From: Avena insularis
Taxonomy: Eukaryota > Streptophyta > Magnoliopsida > Poales > Poaceae
Reading direction: 5' to 3'
DNA: 64,000 nucleotides
NCBI GenBank assembly: GCA_023614405.1
Contig: CM042685.1
Coordinates: 92,556,684-92,620,683 of the forward strand
A program made the position numbers and the translations under genes. Under the pieces are notes generated by a model that had not been told where the DNA came from, did no database searches, and was given only the letters and a program-made list of their open reading frames with translations. Shown here piece by piece: positions 25,162 through 37,809 of the stretch (within the stretch, counting starts at the first letter, position 1; each line of letters begins with the position of its first letter).

Positions 25162-25903
25162 CCTAGCGTGGTATCTATGTATCACCCCATGATTTGTTTC
25201 TGTAAAACCCTAAGTGCTTGTTCGCCCAGCGGCACATACCTGTTCTGTAACCCCTTAAGTACCTCCTCCACCGACCGGCTCGAAACTGCTAAATCTATGG
25301 GTGTTATGCAAGTATGATATCCTTCTTTGCATGTTTTACCCACAACGTTGCATCAGAAACAAACCCTGTAGTGTTGCTCTAAGGGGGAAAGACTACGCCA
25401 TTTCCGCCCAAAAACCCGGTAGACCTCTAGAGTCGACCACTAGTTAACATTAAGTGGTAACCACCCCTCCAAGCTCCAAATCGTTGACCCTGCAAGAAGG
25501 ACAACAATCGGCACCTCTCCAAAATCAGAAGATTCTTCGGGAAATTCCTCCACTCCCAGGGTCAACCGCCCAGCCAACCTCCTAGTGTATCAAGATCATG
25601 AAGAAAGAAAGTCATCCCCGGAGCAAGGAAATGAAGAAGACTCAACCCGTCGTCCCGCTTCAAGAAGGAAGTACCCCGTCGATGCAAAACCTGCCTAGAC
25701 TTGTCCTAAGGGGAAAAGACTACGTCTTTTCCATTGGTTAAAAGCTAAACCGCCTGACCCGAAGCCACTTAGCTCCGATCTGTAACCAACCACGTCCGGT
25801 ATTTATAGGACATGGTATCGCCTATTATTTTCCACCGCTGAAATTACTAAGCGGATGTTATTACCCCAACCCTACTCCTCCCTAATCCCGGGACGAGATT
25901 ATT
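25162..25903 (+). other. 3' internal region of the LARD-like element
   Basis: No conserved frame was seen. The stretch carries two near-repeats of AAGGGGRAAAGACTACG (about 25382 and 25708), loosely like the true PPT, and leads to it at 25904. Confidence 0.45.
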
Positions 25904-25917
25904 TTAAGGGGGAAAGG
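25904..25917 (+). other. Polypurine tract of the LARD-like element
   Basis: TTAAGGGGGAAAGG lies two bases before the 3' LTR. The same tract is present, reversed, in the second copy at 57044-57057. Confidence 0.9.
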
Positions 25918-25919
25918 TC

Positions 25920-28900
25920 TGTAACATCCCAATTTTAGCAACCTTGATTAAATTTCTAGAAGGCAAAAATTAGGGGGAACAAAAACTTTTTCTTGCATTG
26001 TGTGATTATTGTTTTCTTGTGCTCAAGCAACTTCTTGTATGTTAGGTAATATACTCCTCCTCTCAACACTAGCTTACAAAAACTATTTTGCAAAAGAGAT
26101 GTCTTGGCTCGTCTTTCATATTCTCAAATGTTTTGGCGTTTCAAAAACCTGAGCCAAGATGACCTTGACACAACCAAATACTTTACTAGCTTCTATTGCC
26201 AAAACTATGGAGACATATATATATACTCTCCTTATGTTTTCAAGACAGAACCTTCAACTACCCTCATCTCGAGGTTTCCAAAACATTATTAAAAACCTTT
26301 TTATCTCAATCTTGGTAGTAATACCAAGATGATCCTTATCTTACCTCAAATCAAAACCCCTTTCAACATACCCATACTTACCTCAAGCTAGACTTGATGG
26401 TAACCCTAATAGTAGTTAAATAAGTAATGAGATGAATTGCCCTGATCTGCTGATTGCCTTGTTTGCTTAGGATCTAGAAATATCTAATCTACTACCTCAT
26501 CCTCTTAGGACCCAAATACTTTCCTTGGGATCATCACTCTCAAGATAAGCATCTAAGTCTGAATCTATCCTAAGGCACTCAAGTGAGCAACTTCCCTCAT
26601 GATCAGACCAGCCCAAGGATAATCCCTTTAGATGCTGCCCAACTCACCAGAGCCCCAAAGTTAAGATTGAATCCCATCTACTTGGTTAGTAACTTAACAT
26701 CCACCCCTTGATGGATAGGATAAACCCTTGACATCCTCTCCAAAATCATCTACACTTTCCCTCTAGTCAAAATCTCCAAATCTGCCAAAATGGCCAAGTC
26801 TAGAGTTACTTATCCGTATACCATTCTTGGAGCTCCACCTCTTTAAACCTATGTGCATTATTGAAAATGAACTTGAACCATCTTGTAGTACATCTTTAGT
26901 ACTACCAAGGCCCACTCGTTCCCTTGGCTAAGCCATTCTAATTCCCACTCATCCATGATGGTTTTGTAGTCAAGATAATAATCTTTTCTACAAATCTTAT
27001 CATCTTGCCTACTTTGGCAGAAGCTCACATCTATATGCCACCTTCCCTTGACCCACTCTTTGCATGATTAGGACCAACTAACCATGGCCTCTCAACCCCC
27101 ACTTCACTTGTTTCCATTGGAACCTTGTGCTTCCTGAATCCCCATGGTTTAGGAGACTACTTGATGTATCTGCTATGGCAGCCTTATTTTCAACAAAGTT
27201 TTCCATCACATCTAGATCACCTCAGATCCAACCAAGCCCAAATCTTGCTTCCATGATCATCTACATGACATGGTATATCCATACATATACCCCTTGTACC
27301 AAGGTGAGCTCTAAGCTCCCTAATCCAACCCTGTTTAGAGGGCATTAGAATAACAAAACCTAGATCCTCCAAGTATCTAGTTTCCACCCTTTGCACCACT
27401 TTTCTTCAAAACCAAGGTTGATCTTGATGCCTACATAAAGTATACATCATCTACCTTGGATATAAGCATCCCCAAATAATTCCCACAATTATTTGGATTT
27501 TTAAACTATTTAATTCCCTTTATTTCCCAAATTCCCAAAATCCTTGTCTTCAAAGGCAAGTTTGTTTTTCTTCAAATCACATTGCCAACTTAAGGCACAT
27601 TTGATGCCTACTTACCATATACCATCCTCCCAACTCAAAACAATATATTTTTGAGATTCCTTATTCTTTCTTTTTTCCCTTTTTCCTAAATGGCAGAAAC
27701 AAGAAATAATGCCCCAAATATACTCTTCCACCTCAATAAATCCAAATAAAATTTTCCAATATGTAATATGGTATCTAGGATCATATCACATCAAAAACTA
27801 AGCTTGACCAATATAAAATTTCCATCTTTGCTTCCATAATCTACTTCAGCACTCTTTGAAGAAGTCATTTAAATGGGATTTTAATCATCAGAAAAATTTC
27901 CATTTAAATCATGAGGTGATTATTTGACCCCATCTATCCACCAGTACCATTTCCACACTTTTACCAATGCAATTTTTTGCAACTTCCTTCACAAGCCTCA
28001 AATTGATCAACATTTTGCAAACCAAGCAAACTTAATTCAAATCAAACCTAAACAAGACCCAACCTTGTCAAGTACTACACCACAGTACCCACTACACTCT
28101 CTGGTCGAGTCACACTGTAGCACTTGCACGGTAGCATCTCTTGACACCTTGTACTTTGTGTTTGTTCATGGGAGAGACAAAGGCCATGTCTTGTCCAAAC
28201 CACTTCTTTACTCTCCCACAGCACCCCACCCCTCTCTGCTCCAGGCACGACCCCTTTGACCACAGCACCTCCCCAGCACCACCCCTAGCCACCAATGGGA
28301 AGCTCCCTCCCCATGACCATTTTTGACATTTCATCCTTGCCCATAGGGTTTCGAAATAAAAGGGCACATGCCACCCCCAGCACACCCCTCGCCCTCATTT
28401 GCCCCCAGCAGCCTCCCTAGAGCTCCCCCTCTCCCTCCTTCCCTCTCCTCTGGCCACAAGAACAAGAATGGCCATTTCGGCCATTAATTAGAGCAAGCTC
28501 GAAGTGCCCTCCCCCTTCCTCCCTTCCACCTGCATATCACCACCAGCCCACGTCCTAACCCTGCTCTACATCCCTGAGCTCCCTAGATCTTCTCTTGCCA
28601 TGCATGCTCCCCCAAGAGGAAGACCTACATCTCCCGGCCATTGCTAAGATCTGCTCGAGGTGCTCTCATCTTTGCTCTCCCCTCTCTGCATGTTAGTTGT
28701 TCCTCACCCCCTGGACCTGCTGCATCTAACCCTACCTCCCTCTCTTCCGCAGGAGCCCCAGACGGCGTCGCCGGCGAGCATCCGACGCCTCCTCACCGCA
28801 CCCCGCGCGAAGGCCATCACCTCTCGCCAAACCCTACCATGCTGCCCATCCCCCGGGGTTGTCGGCTTGCGCCGCTTCACCCTGGCTCGTCCCCAGCGCC

Positions 28901-31900
28901 TGAGAAGCACCCTGGTGAGCTCCCCTAACCTTCCCCATGCGCCCTAGGGTTTCACGGAGACAACCCTCGTCTTGAGGTTGAAGACCAGCGCCCGCCGTCA
29001 ATCCCTCTTTTCGCCAACGGCCCAGATCCTCCGGTAACGGTTCGGCCTCCCCTCTCTCTAACTACCGGGTCCTGCCTGGCGGTGTCCGAACACAGACCCC
29101 GCGCAGGACGCTGCCCTCTTGGGCCGGATGCCCCTTGCGCGGCCCAGTAGCCAGCCGACCCCAGCCCATTTCCTCCTATTCCTTTTTCTAGTTTATTACA
29201 GATCTACAGGATTTAGTTTTGTTTTAATTCAAACAACAATGGAAATTGCCCAAAGAAATTTGGCTAGTATTTTTCACCAATACCTAAGCCCATCCCCTAT
29301 CATGCAGATCAAGATCTACACAAAAATAATATATAGAATAATTATGATAAATAATCTCCCCAGACCTGTCTAGAACAATAATTTGAATTCTCCAGAAAGT
29401 TTTACAACTCCAAATGGAGTAAATCCACTTGGTAAAGAAAGGTATAAACCTTACTTTTCAATCCACACAAGCCCCATGAACAAAATACAGCCACTTCTGC
29501 CTTTATCAATTTCTCTAGGCCAAACCAAATGAGTTTTGTACCTAATTCCAACTCTCAGTAGACAAAAATAACCATACCTTACTAAATCTAGAAGCCCATA
29601 ATTTTAGGTGCCTCTGTTTATTTTTAGTGAATTAAACTCTTCTGTGCATGGTTAATTCACTAGCAAAATCACTACAGTAGCTATGTAACTCCAAAAAGGT
29701 TGATTCCAATTTCTACGGAAAGGTACTTACAATACCTACCATGTGTCCTTGGAATCAACTAACAAGCTTCTGTAAAATAAATCTGGTGAAAAAGACAACA
29801 CCCATCCAGTACTGACTTTGAAAATTTCTCAAGGGCAATCTGGTAAGTGTTTTAAGGAGATTCCAACTCCTATTGATTCAGTCCATCAAATAATACTTAA
29901 TAAACTAAGGAAATAATTTTTGGAACTCCAGAGAAGTTCTGTTGAATTATTTCTGAAAACTAGAACTTTAATCACTATAAGATCAATTATAAATCAAAGG
30001 AAATTGATAAAATAGTGAAACCACTTTTGTTGGCTTCATCATATCAATACCTATATGATGGTATCAGGTTTACACAATGGTATCATACATATCAATCCCT
30101 TGGTTAAAAACCCCTCTCTTAGGTATTTCCTAAACCATAAGTCCAAAAGAATCCTTTCCCTAATGTCTCCAAATCCTTTACTAATCTCATCAAACCATCA
30201 TCCCACATCCCACTGCCTCATATCATGAATCTATCCTTTACTTGTTGTATGGTTTGAAGCTTATATGCCTTGTATTGATTGGTGTATTGTTTGCTTGCAT
30301 GTCTGCTCGATAACGGCGATAGTTGCGATAGTGAAGCCGAGAAGAAGGAAGGATCGAGATATTCTTTTATTATTATTATTGGTTATCTGGTTACCCAACG
30401 CCGTCAATGGACTTCTCGCTGGTCACAGGCAAGCCACCATTCTTGAACTCCTATATTGCCCTATTTCTATTTATCAACTGTTTTATATCTCGTTTATAAA
30501 TTGCATGATTATAGACATGGTTTGTTTAAAATGAAAATACGTGAGTAACTTGGCTCCTCCAAGTTATGAATGAGTGTCCATGGGACACCTACCCTATTTA
30601 CACCTACCTTCACCTCTTATAACGAGGTTAGGATGATTAGCATCTTCCCTCTTGGAACCCACGGATTTTCAATAATAAAACTATTTTGGGTTTTTACCCT
30701 ACTACAATGTTTTCAAAATAAAACCCGTGGAAAGAGGCATCGTTTTTGAGGAAGTTTTACCAAACAAAAGATGAGGTGGATGAAGAGAAAGTCAAGCAAG
30801 AGAAAGGGGGATGTTCTAAGCCATTGTCCGGAACAATTATATCCGTGCAACCACATTACCCAGTCGGTAGGGCTTAGCTCGTAGTTTGTGGTCTTTAGCC
30901 GGGGCTGCTCTTACTCGCTAAAGGGGAGAAATCCCCTGAAATCCGGGCTACCTATAGAGTAAGGCACTGGTGCAACAATTGGGTCTCTCGCGGACGGTAT
31001 GCTTTTAGGTAGTACTGATGGAAGAATTGTCACTATTGCTACTGGTCAGGCTTCGGTCTGGAGCTAGGGGTCAGTACAGATGGAAGGACCTGGGTCGTAG
31101 TATCCCATACTCGTACCGGATAGATAAACCCAAAAGTAAAAGCCGATGTTGCTAGGGATCGACAAATGAAAAGTTCAAGTTTGATTATCCGAACCCCTGT
31201 CTATAGTGTGTAGCAGGCCGTGGTTTTATCCCGGCGGATGTATTGATTCTTGTGGGTAAAGTGCACAAACTCTGCAGAGTAAATCTATTCGAATAGCTGT
31301 GTCCATGGACAAGGACGGTTGGAATGGCAAGAGCTAGGAGTACCCTTTCAGATAAGTTGAGATGAAATAAAGGATGTGACTTGGTCACGAGGAAAGATAA
31401 GAATAATATGGGTTTTGGCCAGAGATGGTCGATAAAGTTTTAAAAAGGGTTTTACGACAAAATGTTTTCCAAACATTTTTAACAAGGATGTGTAGATGTC
31501 CGGATTTCCAAAAAGGAGACATATTTCCAAAAAAAAATTCAACAAAGATATAGAGATGCCATTGTTAGGTCTTTCAAAAACAACTATAGTATAGAGCTAT
31601 CTCTCCACAGCCCCTCATGCATGTTTCTTCTTACCCTTGTCTCGGTGGTTTGCGAGTACATTCAAAGTACTCACCGGCATTGTCCCTGACTATTTACTTG
31701 GTCAGGTTGCAGATGTTAAGAAGGATCGAAGGTGCTGACATCTATGCGAGCTAGGCCATCTTCCCAGTCAGTTGCCTGTAGGTTAAGGAACGGGCTCTGC
31801 ACTGAAGACTTCCACTACTTGTATTGTAATTGCCATAATGGCCATCTTGTAAGTTTGTACTCGATATTGTATGGATGATGTAATGATACTAGTCGGTTAT

Positions 31901-31978
31901 GCTCACGGCTCACTGATCATGGGAACGTGAATTGTATGCATAACGGGTATTCTCGGACCGTAAATCCGGGGTGCCACA
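25920..31978 (+). repeat. 3' LTR of the LARD-like element
   Basis: It runs from TGTAACATCCCAATTT to GGGGTGCCACA and pairs with 17557-23646. It carries the same GC-rich core (about 28330-29160), TAT tract (about 30365) and GTAC stem-loop (31654-31672). Confidence 0.9.
31654..31672. other. GTAC stem-loop, 3' LTR
   Basis: It is identical to the 5' LTR copy at 23322-23340, although the bases just downstream of it differ between the LTRs. Confidence 0.6.
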
Positions 31979-33030
31979 TCATGGGAACAAGAAAAGAGTG
32001 CATGTCAGTAACAAAATCAAACTAGGTATGGAGATACCGATGATCGAATCTCGGACATGTAATATATCGCGAAACAAAGGGATTAAGATACTAGCGTAAA
32101 AGGTTCTCGCGATAAGAAGAAAGTCATCGCTGATTGTGTGGGAGTCAGTATGGGTCTCCAGATCTCGCTTGTGATTATTGATCCGAGAGGGGTCTCGATC
32201 ATGTCCGCATTATTCGCGAATCATAGGGTGACACACTTAAGAGACACCGACATCCATTTGGAGCAAAAGTTTCATGCTGGAAAGAATAACAAGCGCATGA
32301 ATTTATTTCACTAGATACCGAAACAGGTTTTCGGGTGAAATTGCAGAATTTTTTTTGCATGTGAAATGAAATAATAGCAAGGGGTTATATGTGAATATTT
32401 GTCACTAAAGTAATTGACAAAATTCTGAATAAATAAAAGGAGTTTTATTTAATGAGAGTTTGCATTAAATTTGGTGGATATTTCATTGGAATTTGAGTGG
32501 GTTTTTGAGTGGAGGGAATTGAAAGGCATTTGTGTGAGTGGAGTGTCCACCCACATGAATGAAAGGAGGGGAGGGGCAGCCTCTTGGGTTCCCCCTCTCC
32601 CTATAAAAGGATCCCCCTCCCTCTCTCTCACTCACACCTCCTCGTGAAGATCTCTCTCCCCTCTAGTATTTATCCCCCATGGTCTCGGACTAGCGAGATA
32701 CATGTTCCCGGTGGCTATTCGGCAAGAAAGAGTTGTTCTTCCACTGCATCGATGGAGCGAGGAGGCGGAGGTTGCTCGGTGCCTCGGACGTGTGTGCGAG
32801 GACAGATGCGCCGCTGATTTGCGGTGCTAAGGACTTCCTCTCAATCTTGAGATCGGCGAGAGATCGTCTACATCAACCACGAGTTTGGACTCGTTAAGCT
32901 TTGTCGGTGTTCAAGGGTATGTTCTCTACGGATATACATCTGCTCGTTTTTTGTATCTAGTAGATAGATCTTGGTACATCGTTGTTCCCATCGTAGGAAT
33001 TTTTTTGTTTTCTATGTTGCAAACCCTACA
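31979..33030 (+). mobile_element. Copia-like LTR, second segment
   Basis: This resumes the Copia LTR broken at 17556, with GGAGATACCGATGATCGAATC and a CCGAGAGGGGTCTCG stretch as in BARE/Angela LTRs. A TATA box lies at 32601, followed by a leader and the typical GTAGGAATTTTTTTG end near 32995. It ends CCCTACA at 33030, two bases before the second element's right LTR. The left flank (accac) and right flank (tctgt) do not match, so no target duplication is visible. Confidence 0.8.
32601..32610 (+). promoter_or_regulatory. TATA box of the Copia-like LTR
   Basis: CTATAAAAGG is followed by CT-rich leader sequence. Its position about 430 bases before the LTR end fits the R/U5 layout of Triticeae Copia LTRs and confirms plus orientation. 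Confidence 0.6.
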
Positions 33031-36000
33031 TCTGTAACAAGCTCGGATCGGCCCTATGCAAGTTTTAGCGATTCCCGCTAAACCCGCATAGAAACGATTC
33101 AAAGGTGCCCTCCAAGAACTTGATGCGGGTGGAAAACAAGGTAATATTATTACCCAATTTTCCATGATGGAACCCACAGAATAGATATATACAACAACGA
33201 CTCCATGAGTCAAAAATACAGATATACAATACGCATCCGAGCACGGATAAGATGCAAATTGGGCTAAAAGCACTGAAGAATAACCAATGGCGTCCATAAC
33301 CATGCCCAGCCAAGCCGGATGTGTAACCCTGCTAACGACGCCGATATCAAAACCTTCTTAAACAAAAAGGATGCCAACAAAGAGCAAAGGAAAAAGAGAG
33401 CTGTCAGTACTGAGGCCAGTACACGGCGAGTCTTAGAATTCGGTGGTTCTCGCCTACATAGGTATGGTGGACGGAAGCGGCAGTGCAGAATGTCCTAAAC
33501 AACCTATAGGACCTATTCGGAACCAAGCTAATACTACCACCAAACATACTCATGCTGGTATTTCCCCCTCGAGGCCAAATGAGAAAGTCCTGCCGAGGAA
33601 ATTCACACGGTTGGTAGTTTTATCCATTCATTCCTTGGTGGTCATCCAACTTACTAGTCCTATATGATACAAGTCATATTATAATAGTAAACTTTAGTTA
33701 TAGTTGTCTATGATCGATAACTATGCTCCAAGTCGTCCATAACCGCGGACACGGCTTTTTGAAAAGATTTAATCCTGCAGAGGTGTACCAAAGTTTCCAC
33801 ACGCACCTACACCCTTGTTTTCATATCAGGTAGGTACAAGATCACAAAACATACAACAAACGGTATGTCTACAAGGTTTCAGACACGACGTTTACCACAC
33901 CCAAAGCAATCACATGGGGGCCAACCCACTAAGCTACCCACAACGAAGTCGACCAGTCTCCAAAATGGACCCAGGGTTTGTGTCGAAGGCTATAAACAAC
34001 TTGGTAACCAAAAATGTAACTGGGCTTGTCGATACAACGAAAACGTATCACGGGGTTCCTAAACAGTATAGGTGCTCCACTCGTAATAGTAAATAAAGCA
34101 GTAAATCATGGCATAAGTAAGGATAGTAATAAAGCCACAAACTATTTTGTGGCCCCCATTATAGTACTTTGAAATTACGTACTAAATCGATGGGGGTGCC
34201 CACAAACCCCACCTGTGGTTAGCGCGCTTGATCTTGGAACATGTGTCAAGAACTCGGGTCCTAGGTGCACACAAGTGGGTGGTTAGAAACCAAATATTGT
34301 CTATTACCCACCGGTGCCTCTACATTATTTACCTACTTTCTATATTAGTTATTAATCTATAATTAAAGTCATGATCATCTCCACCTTTAATCATGTGTCA
34401 ACCACCCAACAACGATGGAACATCGACGATGTGAATCAGCACCTGAGCAACCAACTACGACTCGCAAGGTAGGCTATCTACCAAACAATAGGTAATAGGA
34501 GGTGTCCAAGGCAATATAGAGGCTACAAGGGATATCATGGGTACGAAAACTAAAGCATCACATCACAGATAGCAATAGATCAACAGGAGGAAATAAAGAC
34601 TATAAAAGTAAGATAGGTAGAAAGGGGGAGAATGCTCGGTTGAGAAACACTGCCGAAGGTTCATCCGAAGAATGGGCGTCACTCGCATCAACTCATCGAC
34701 CTAATCCGTGAAGAGGCAATGCACTAAAATAAACACCAGATTCACTATTTAATACTACAGCAGAAGATTGGGCTTGATGCATGTATGATACATGACATGG
34801 CAAAAGTGCGATGCAATTAGGCAATATTAAGCGGTACAAGGATCCCGACAATTAATTAGTTGGTTCACGTTTTCTAGATACCCCGCAATTTAAATGTTGT
34901 CTTAACAAGGAAAAATATGTTATCAGTTCGCTGCACGAATTTAAATGGAGCCAATATAAGACTAGAATAGCCCACATGTGGTCTCCGTATTTACTTATTA
35001 GGTGAGTTGGCAAAATACCCCCAAACAAATGAATATGTATGCGATCATGAACAATTTATATGCGAAAAGATGTATGTAGCATTGATAAAAATAGGGGCTA
35101 AAAAAGGGCACACATGGGGGTTCGGCAAACTTGGGTTCGATCTGGTTCGGGTTTGGTCTCGCCGAGATCAGTCTTCAAATCCGGGACCTTGACGTCCGTG
35201 AAGAAACCTCGGTGATCTAGATTGGTCTTCGGGTCCGAAAGGAGGCCTTGAGTGGCACCATGTGCATTCCTCAGGACCATCGGCAATGAGCCGGTCTTGA
35301 TGGGAGGAAGGTCTTGTCGGGATCCTCAGGTTCATGTAGCCTCTAACGACAAACTTGTCGATACAGTCATGTTCGGTGGTCGCGATCGTCTTCGTGGTAC
35401 TTGGGTCTATGGAAGCTCCCAGCGATGAAAACCTTGTGTCGAACATGCTACAGACGAGCACTTCACTGCCAAAGATCAACCATACATTGCAAGGATTAAA
35501 TGGAGTAAGCCTCCCGATGACAAAAGCGAGATGGAAATGAGAAGAGCACGGCTAGCAGCATGCAAACAAAAGTATACAAGGCCAAGCGAGTATTAACTCA
35601 GAGGCCCTGGGTGACCAGAGAACTCGTAGAGACGATGCTGGCATCAGTTCCTTGCATACTGCAGTGGTGGCGGAAGCCAAAGGCAGATGCGGTGAGGCCA
35701 GTGAGGGAGCACGGGGAGGCAGAGCGATGCCGCACGAAGCTGCTGGGATGGGGTAGGGCGACGAGCTGGGCGTGGCTACGAATCCTGGAGGATGTCGCGC
35801 TGCAGGGACCCGGCGATGCAGAGGAGGACACATGCCAGAGGATCCCGAGCATGCGTCGCATCTTGAGGTTGCGGGGCCATGCGCCGGAGGAGCAGGCCAG
35901 AGCCACTGACGTCGACAGCGCAACATGCAGATGCTGGGGTAAGTGGCGACGATGGAAGGCGCTGGAGAGATATTCCGGTGAGGAGGGGGAACCAAGGCGG

Positions 36001-36110
36001 CGCTTGATGCAGGGGTGTAGAGGTGAGGCCTGGTGACGCGAGGTTGAAGAAGGGCGGGCCAGAGGCGGCATCGTTCAACGTGTCGAGAGATGGATGCCGA
36101 ACAGGGAGAG

Positions 36111-37363
36111 TGATACCTTATGTAGTATAGATATTTTTGCCTAGTAGACCTAGGTTTATTGAATCCTCAGGAAGCAGAAGCAAAGTGAGGTTACTTAAAT
36201 GGACCTTCAAGAGTTTTAGAATTCCAATTGCGTTTTCACCGGACCAAGATCTTGCGATCTTATTTTTGTTGTTGATGATGGAGAGAGAGAGGGGGCCTAG
36301 GGTCTTCCGTTTTCACCAGTCGCTGTGCAAAACATCTGATGGGAATAATAGATAATAATAAAGTATACATGTAATTGTTCGAGCAAGATAATTATATGTG
36401 GGCAGTGCATCCATAATTGTTATTGCCTCCGCAACCGCTTATAGCAATAACCTACTAGTCTCATCCATAGAATAAAGAGAACTAACGATAACCATCGTGA
36501 TGTCACCGTTAATCCCAAGTAAATTCCTCACATACACCCATACTACCATTTCTATCACTAGGATTCCTATCCTGCAGATTAGTCATTACTTACACTCCCT
36601 TTACCTGGATCAATCCTCGGGGTCTTGGGTACCTGACAACTCATTAGATTGAGGCAAGATATGGTACTACAATCATCATGTCATACAAACTAATACATGA
36701 TCCCATCTATGATAAATAACATGCACAAAGGCTACATGGATAGGACAAAGCCCTTTGCCTAAGGAGAATTACTCACACATAGAGATGAAATCGACAATCA
36801 TAAACATTATAATAGATATCATAAGTTTGATAGCAAATAGTATTACAATGTCGCCAATTGGAGATGAGATCTACTATTACAAGTGGTGGAGGATGGCTAT
36901 GGAGGTGGAGAAGGGTTTAGAGGTTTAGATCTAGATCTATTCCTCCGGCGTGGCGGCTTCTGGTGGCAGGGACAGTTGAGGTCGAAAAGAAGCATTGTTT
37001 CCCGTCGCCTGAAGCCTCTTTATATAGGGGTCCCTTCATGAGAGTTGTTCTATTTGAACTAATGAAGTCGGTTCATACTATACGGCGTCAGCCCGTATAG
37101 TTGGCCGTTAATCTTGCAGTAATGGCTTCACGGCTCCTGGTTTCTTTGACGTGTTGGAAATCTCGTATATTTGGCATTTATGTAGTGATTCCCATCATCA
37201 TACATCATTATCTGCGCAGGAAAAAATAGAAAGAAAGGATTGCGTACCCCATCATCATACATCATTAGGCATTAGTGGCGGGTTTTAGAGAGATATTTCA
37301 TCAAATATATGAATAATATCTAGTTTAAATGCGGACGTGGATGGATATATTTCACAACCATCA
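36111..37363 (-). mobile_element. Solo LTR inside the second element's right LTR
   Basis: The 1,253-base insert begins TGATACCTT and ends CAACCATCA, with TG...CA ends, and is flanked by a perfect gagag duplication (36106-36110 and 37364-37368). The left LTR of the same element lacks it. On the minus strand a CTATATAAAG box lies at about 37017-37027, followed by a CT-rich leader, so it is oriented minus. No PBS, PPT or coding region is attached, and its size and TATA-leader layout suggest a Copia-type LTR left after LTR-LTR recombination. The short frame 36137-36355 is incidental. Confidence 0.85.
37015..37028 (-). promoter_or_regulatory. TATA box of the solo LTR
   Basis: On the minus strand CTATATAAAGAGG lies ahead of a GC-rich leader, a normal core promoter for a plant LTR. 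Confidence 0.5.
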
Positions 37364-37809
37364 GAGAGTGGGGCCGGCGCTCAGGCGGTTAGGGGCAGGG
37401 TCGACGGAGGAAGCTGGGGCCACGGGGAGGGTGGCGCGATAAGGGAGGATAGAGGGTTGCGGCTGGGTAGAATTAGGGTTAGGTTTGAGGGTAGTTTAGG
37501 GTTCTAGTGGTAGTAGGCTAGGTGGACTCTGGTTGGACCTTCGGGCCTGGCCGTTGCTTGCCTGGCCCCTCACATAATATTTTATTTGTTTTTATATTTT
37601 ATAAAATCTTTTACAAATATTTTTAGATAAATAAGGATATCCGGAAACATCGGGATTTTATATTTGAAACAAAGGAGGGGAATAATGTAGTAAACAAATA
37701 AGGTTTTTAGTTAAATACTTTTAGGCAAATAGATGCATGTTGATATCATTATGATGTACATAATAAAAACAATACCGATTTTCTAGTAGCAGATTTCCTA
37801 GGTGCTACA

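Larger units (their letters stand above)
17557..31978 (+). mobile_element. LARD-like retrotransposon with ~6-kb LTRs
   Basis: Two LTRs (17557-23646, 6,090 bases; 25920-31978, 6,059 bases) flank a 2,273-base internal region with a PBS, a decayed non-gag-pol frame and a canonical polypurine tract. Both LTRs run from TGTAACATCCCAATTT to GGGGTGCCAC. LTRs make up more than 80% of the element, as in large retrotransposon derivatives. About 5% of positions differ over the first 280 LTR bases and about 8% over the last ~325. The flanks are tcaca (left) and tcatg (right), so the target duplication is only partly preserved. A Sukkula-like family is possible but was not verified. Confidence 0.88.
11780..37809 (-). 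mobile_element. Second long-LTR retrotransposon, inserted in the outer gag
   Basis: LTRs at 11780-16112 and 33033-37809 are flanked by a perfect gattt duplication (11775-11779 and 37810-37814). The end at 11780 reads TTTAACACCC where the other LTR has TGTAACA, so its TG end has mutated. I place it on the minus strand because a reversed tRNA-Met PBS lies at 16952-16965, facing the right-hand LTR, and because the order of GC-rich block and GTAC stem-loop fits that direction. Without insertions it is about 8.7 kb with only 854 internal bases and no recognisable gag or pol. LTRs differ at about 13% of the first ~86 aligned bases. Confidence 0.85.
33033..37809 (-). repeat. Right LTR (5' LTR) of the second element
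   Basis: It starts TGTAACAAGCTCGG and ends GGTGCTACA, pairing with 11780-16112. Without the inserted solo LTR it is about 3.5 kb. It lacks roughly 750 bases of the GC-rich segment found in the left LTR, the break lying near 37440. Read on the minus strand, this is the LTR that would have driven transcription. Confidence 0.85.

Noticed and set aside
36137..36355. 72-codon plus-strand frame
   Set aside because: It is inside the solo LTR, antisense to its inferred transcription, and has no motif.
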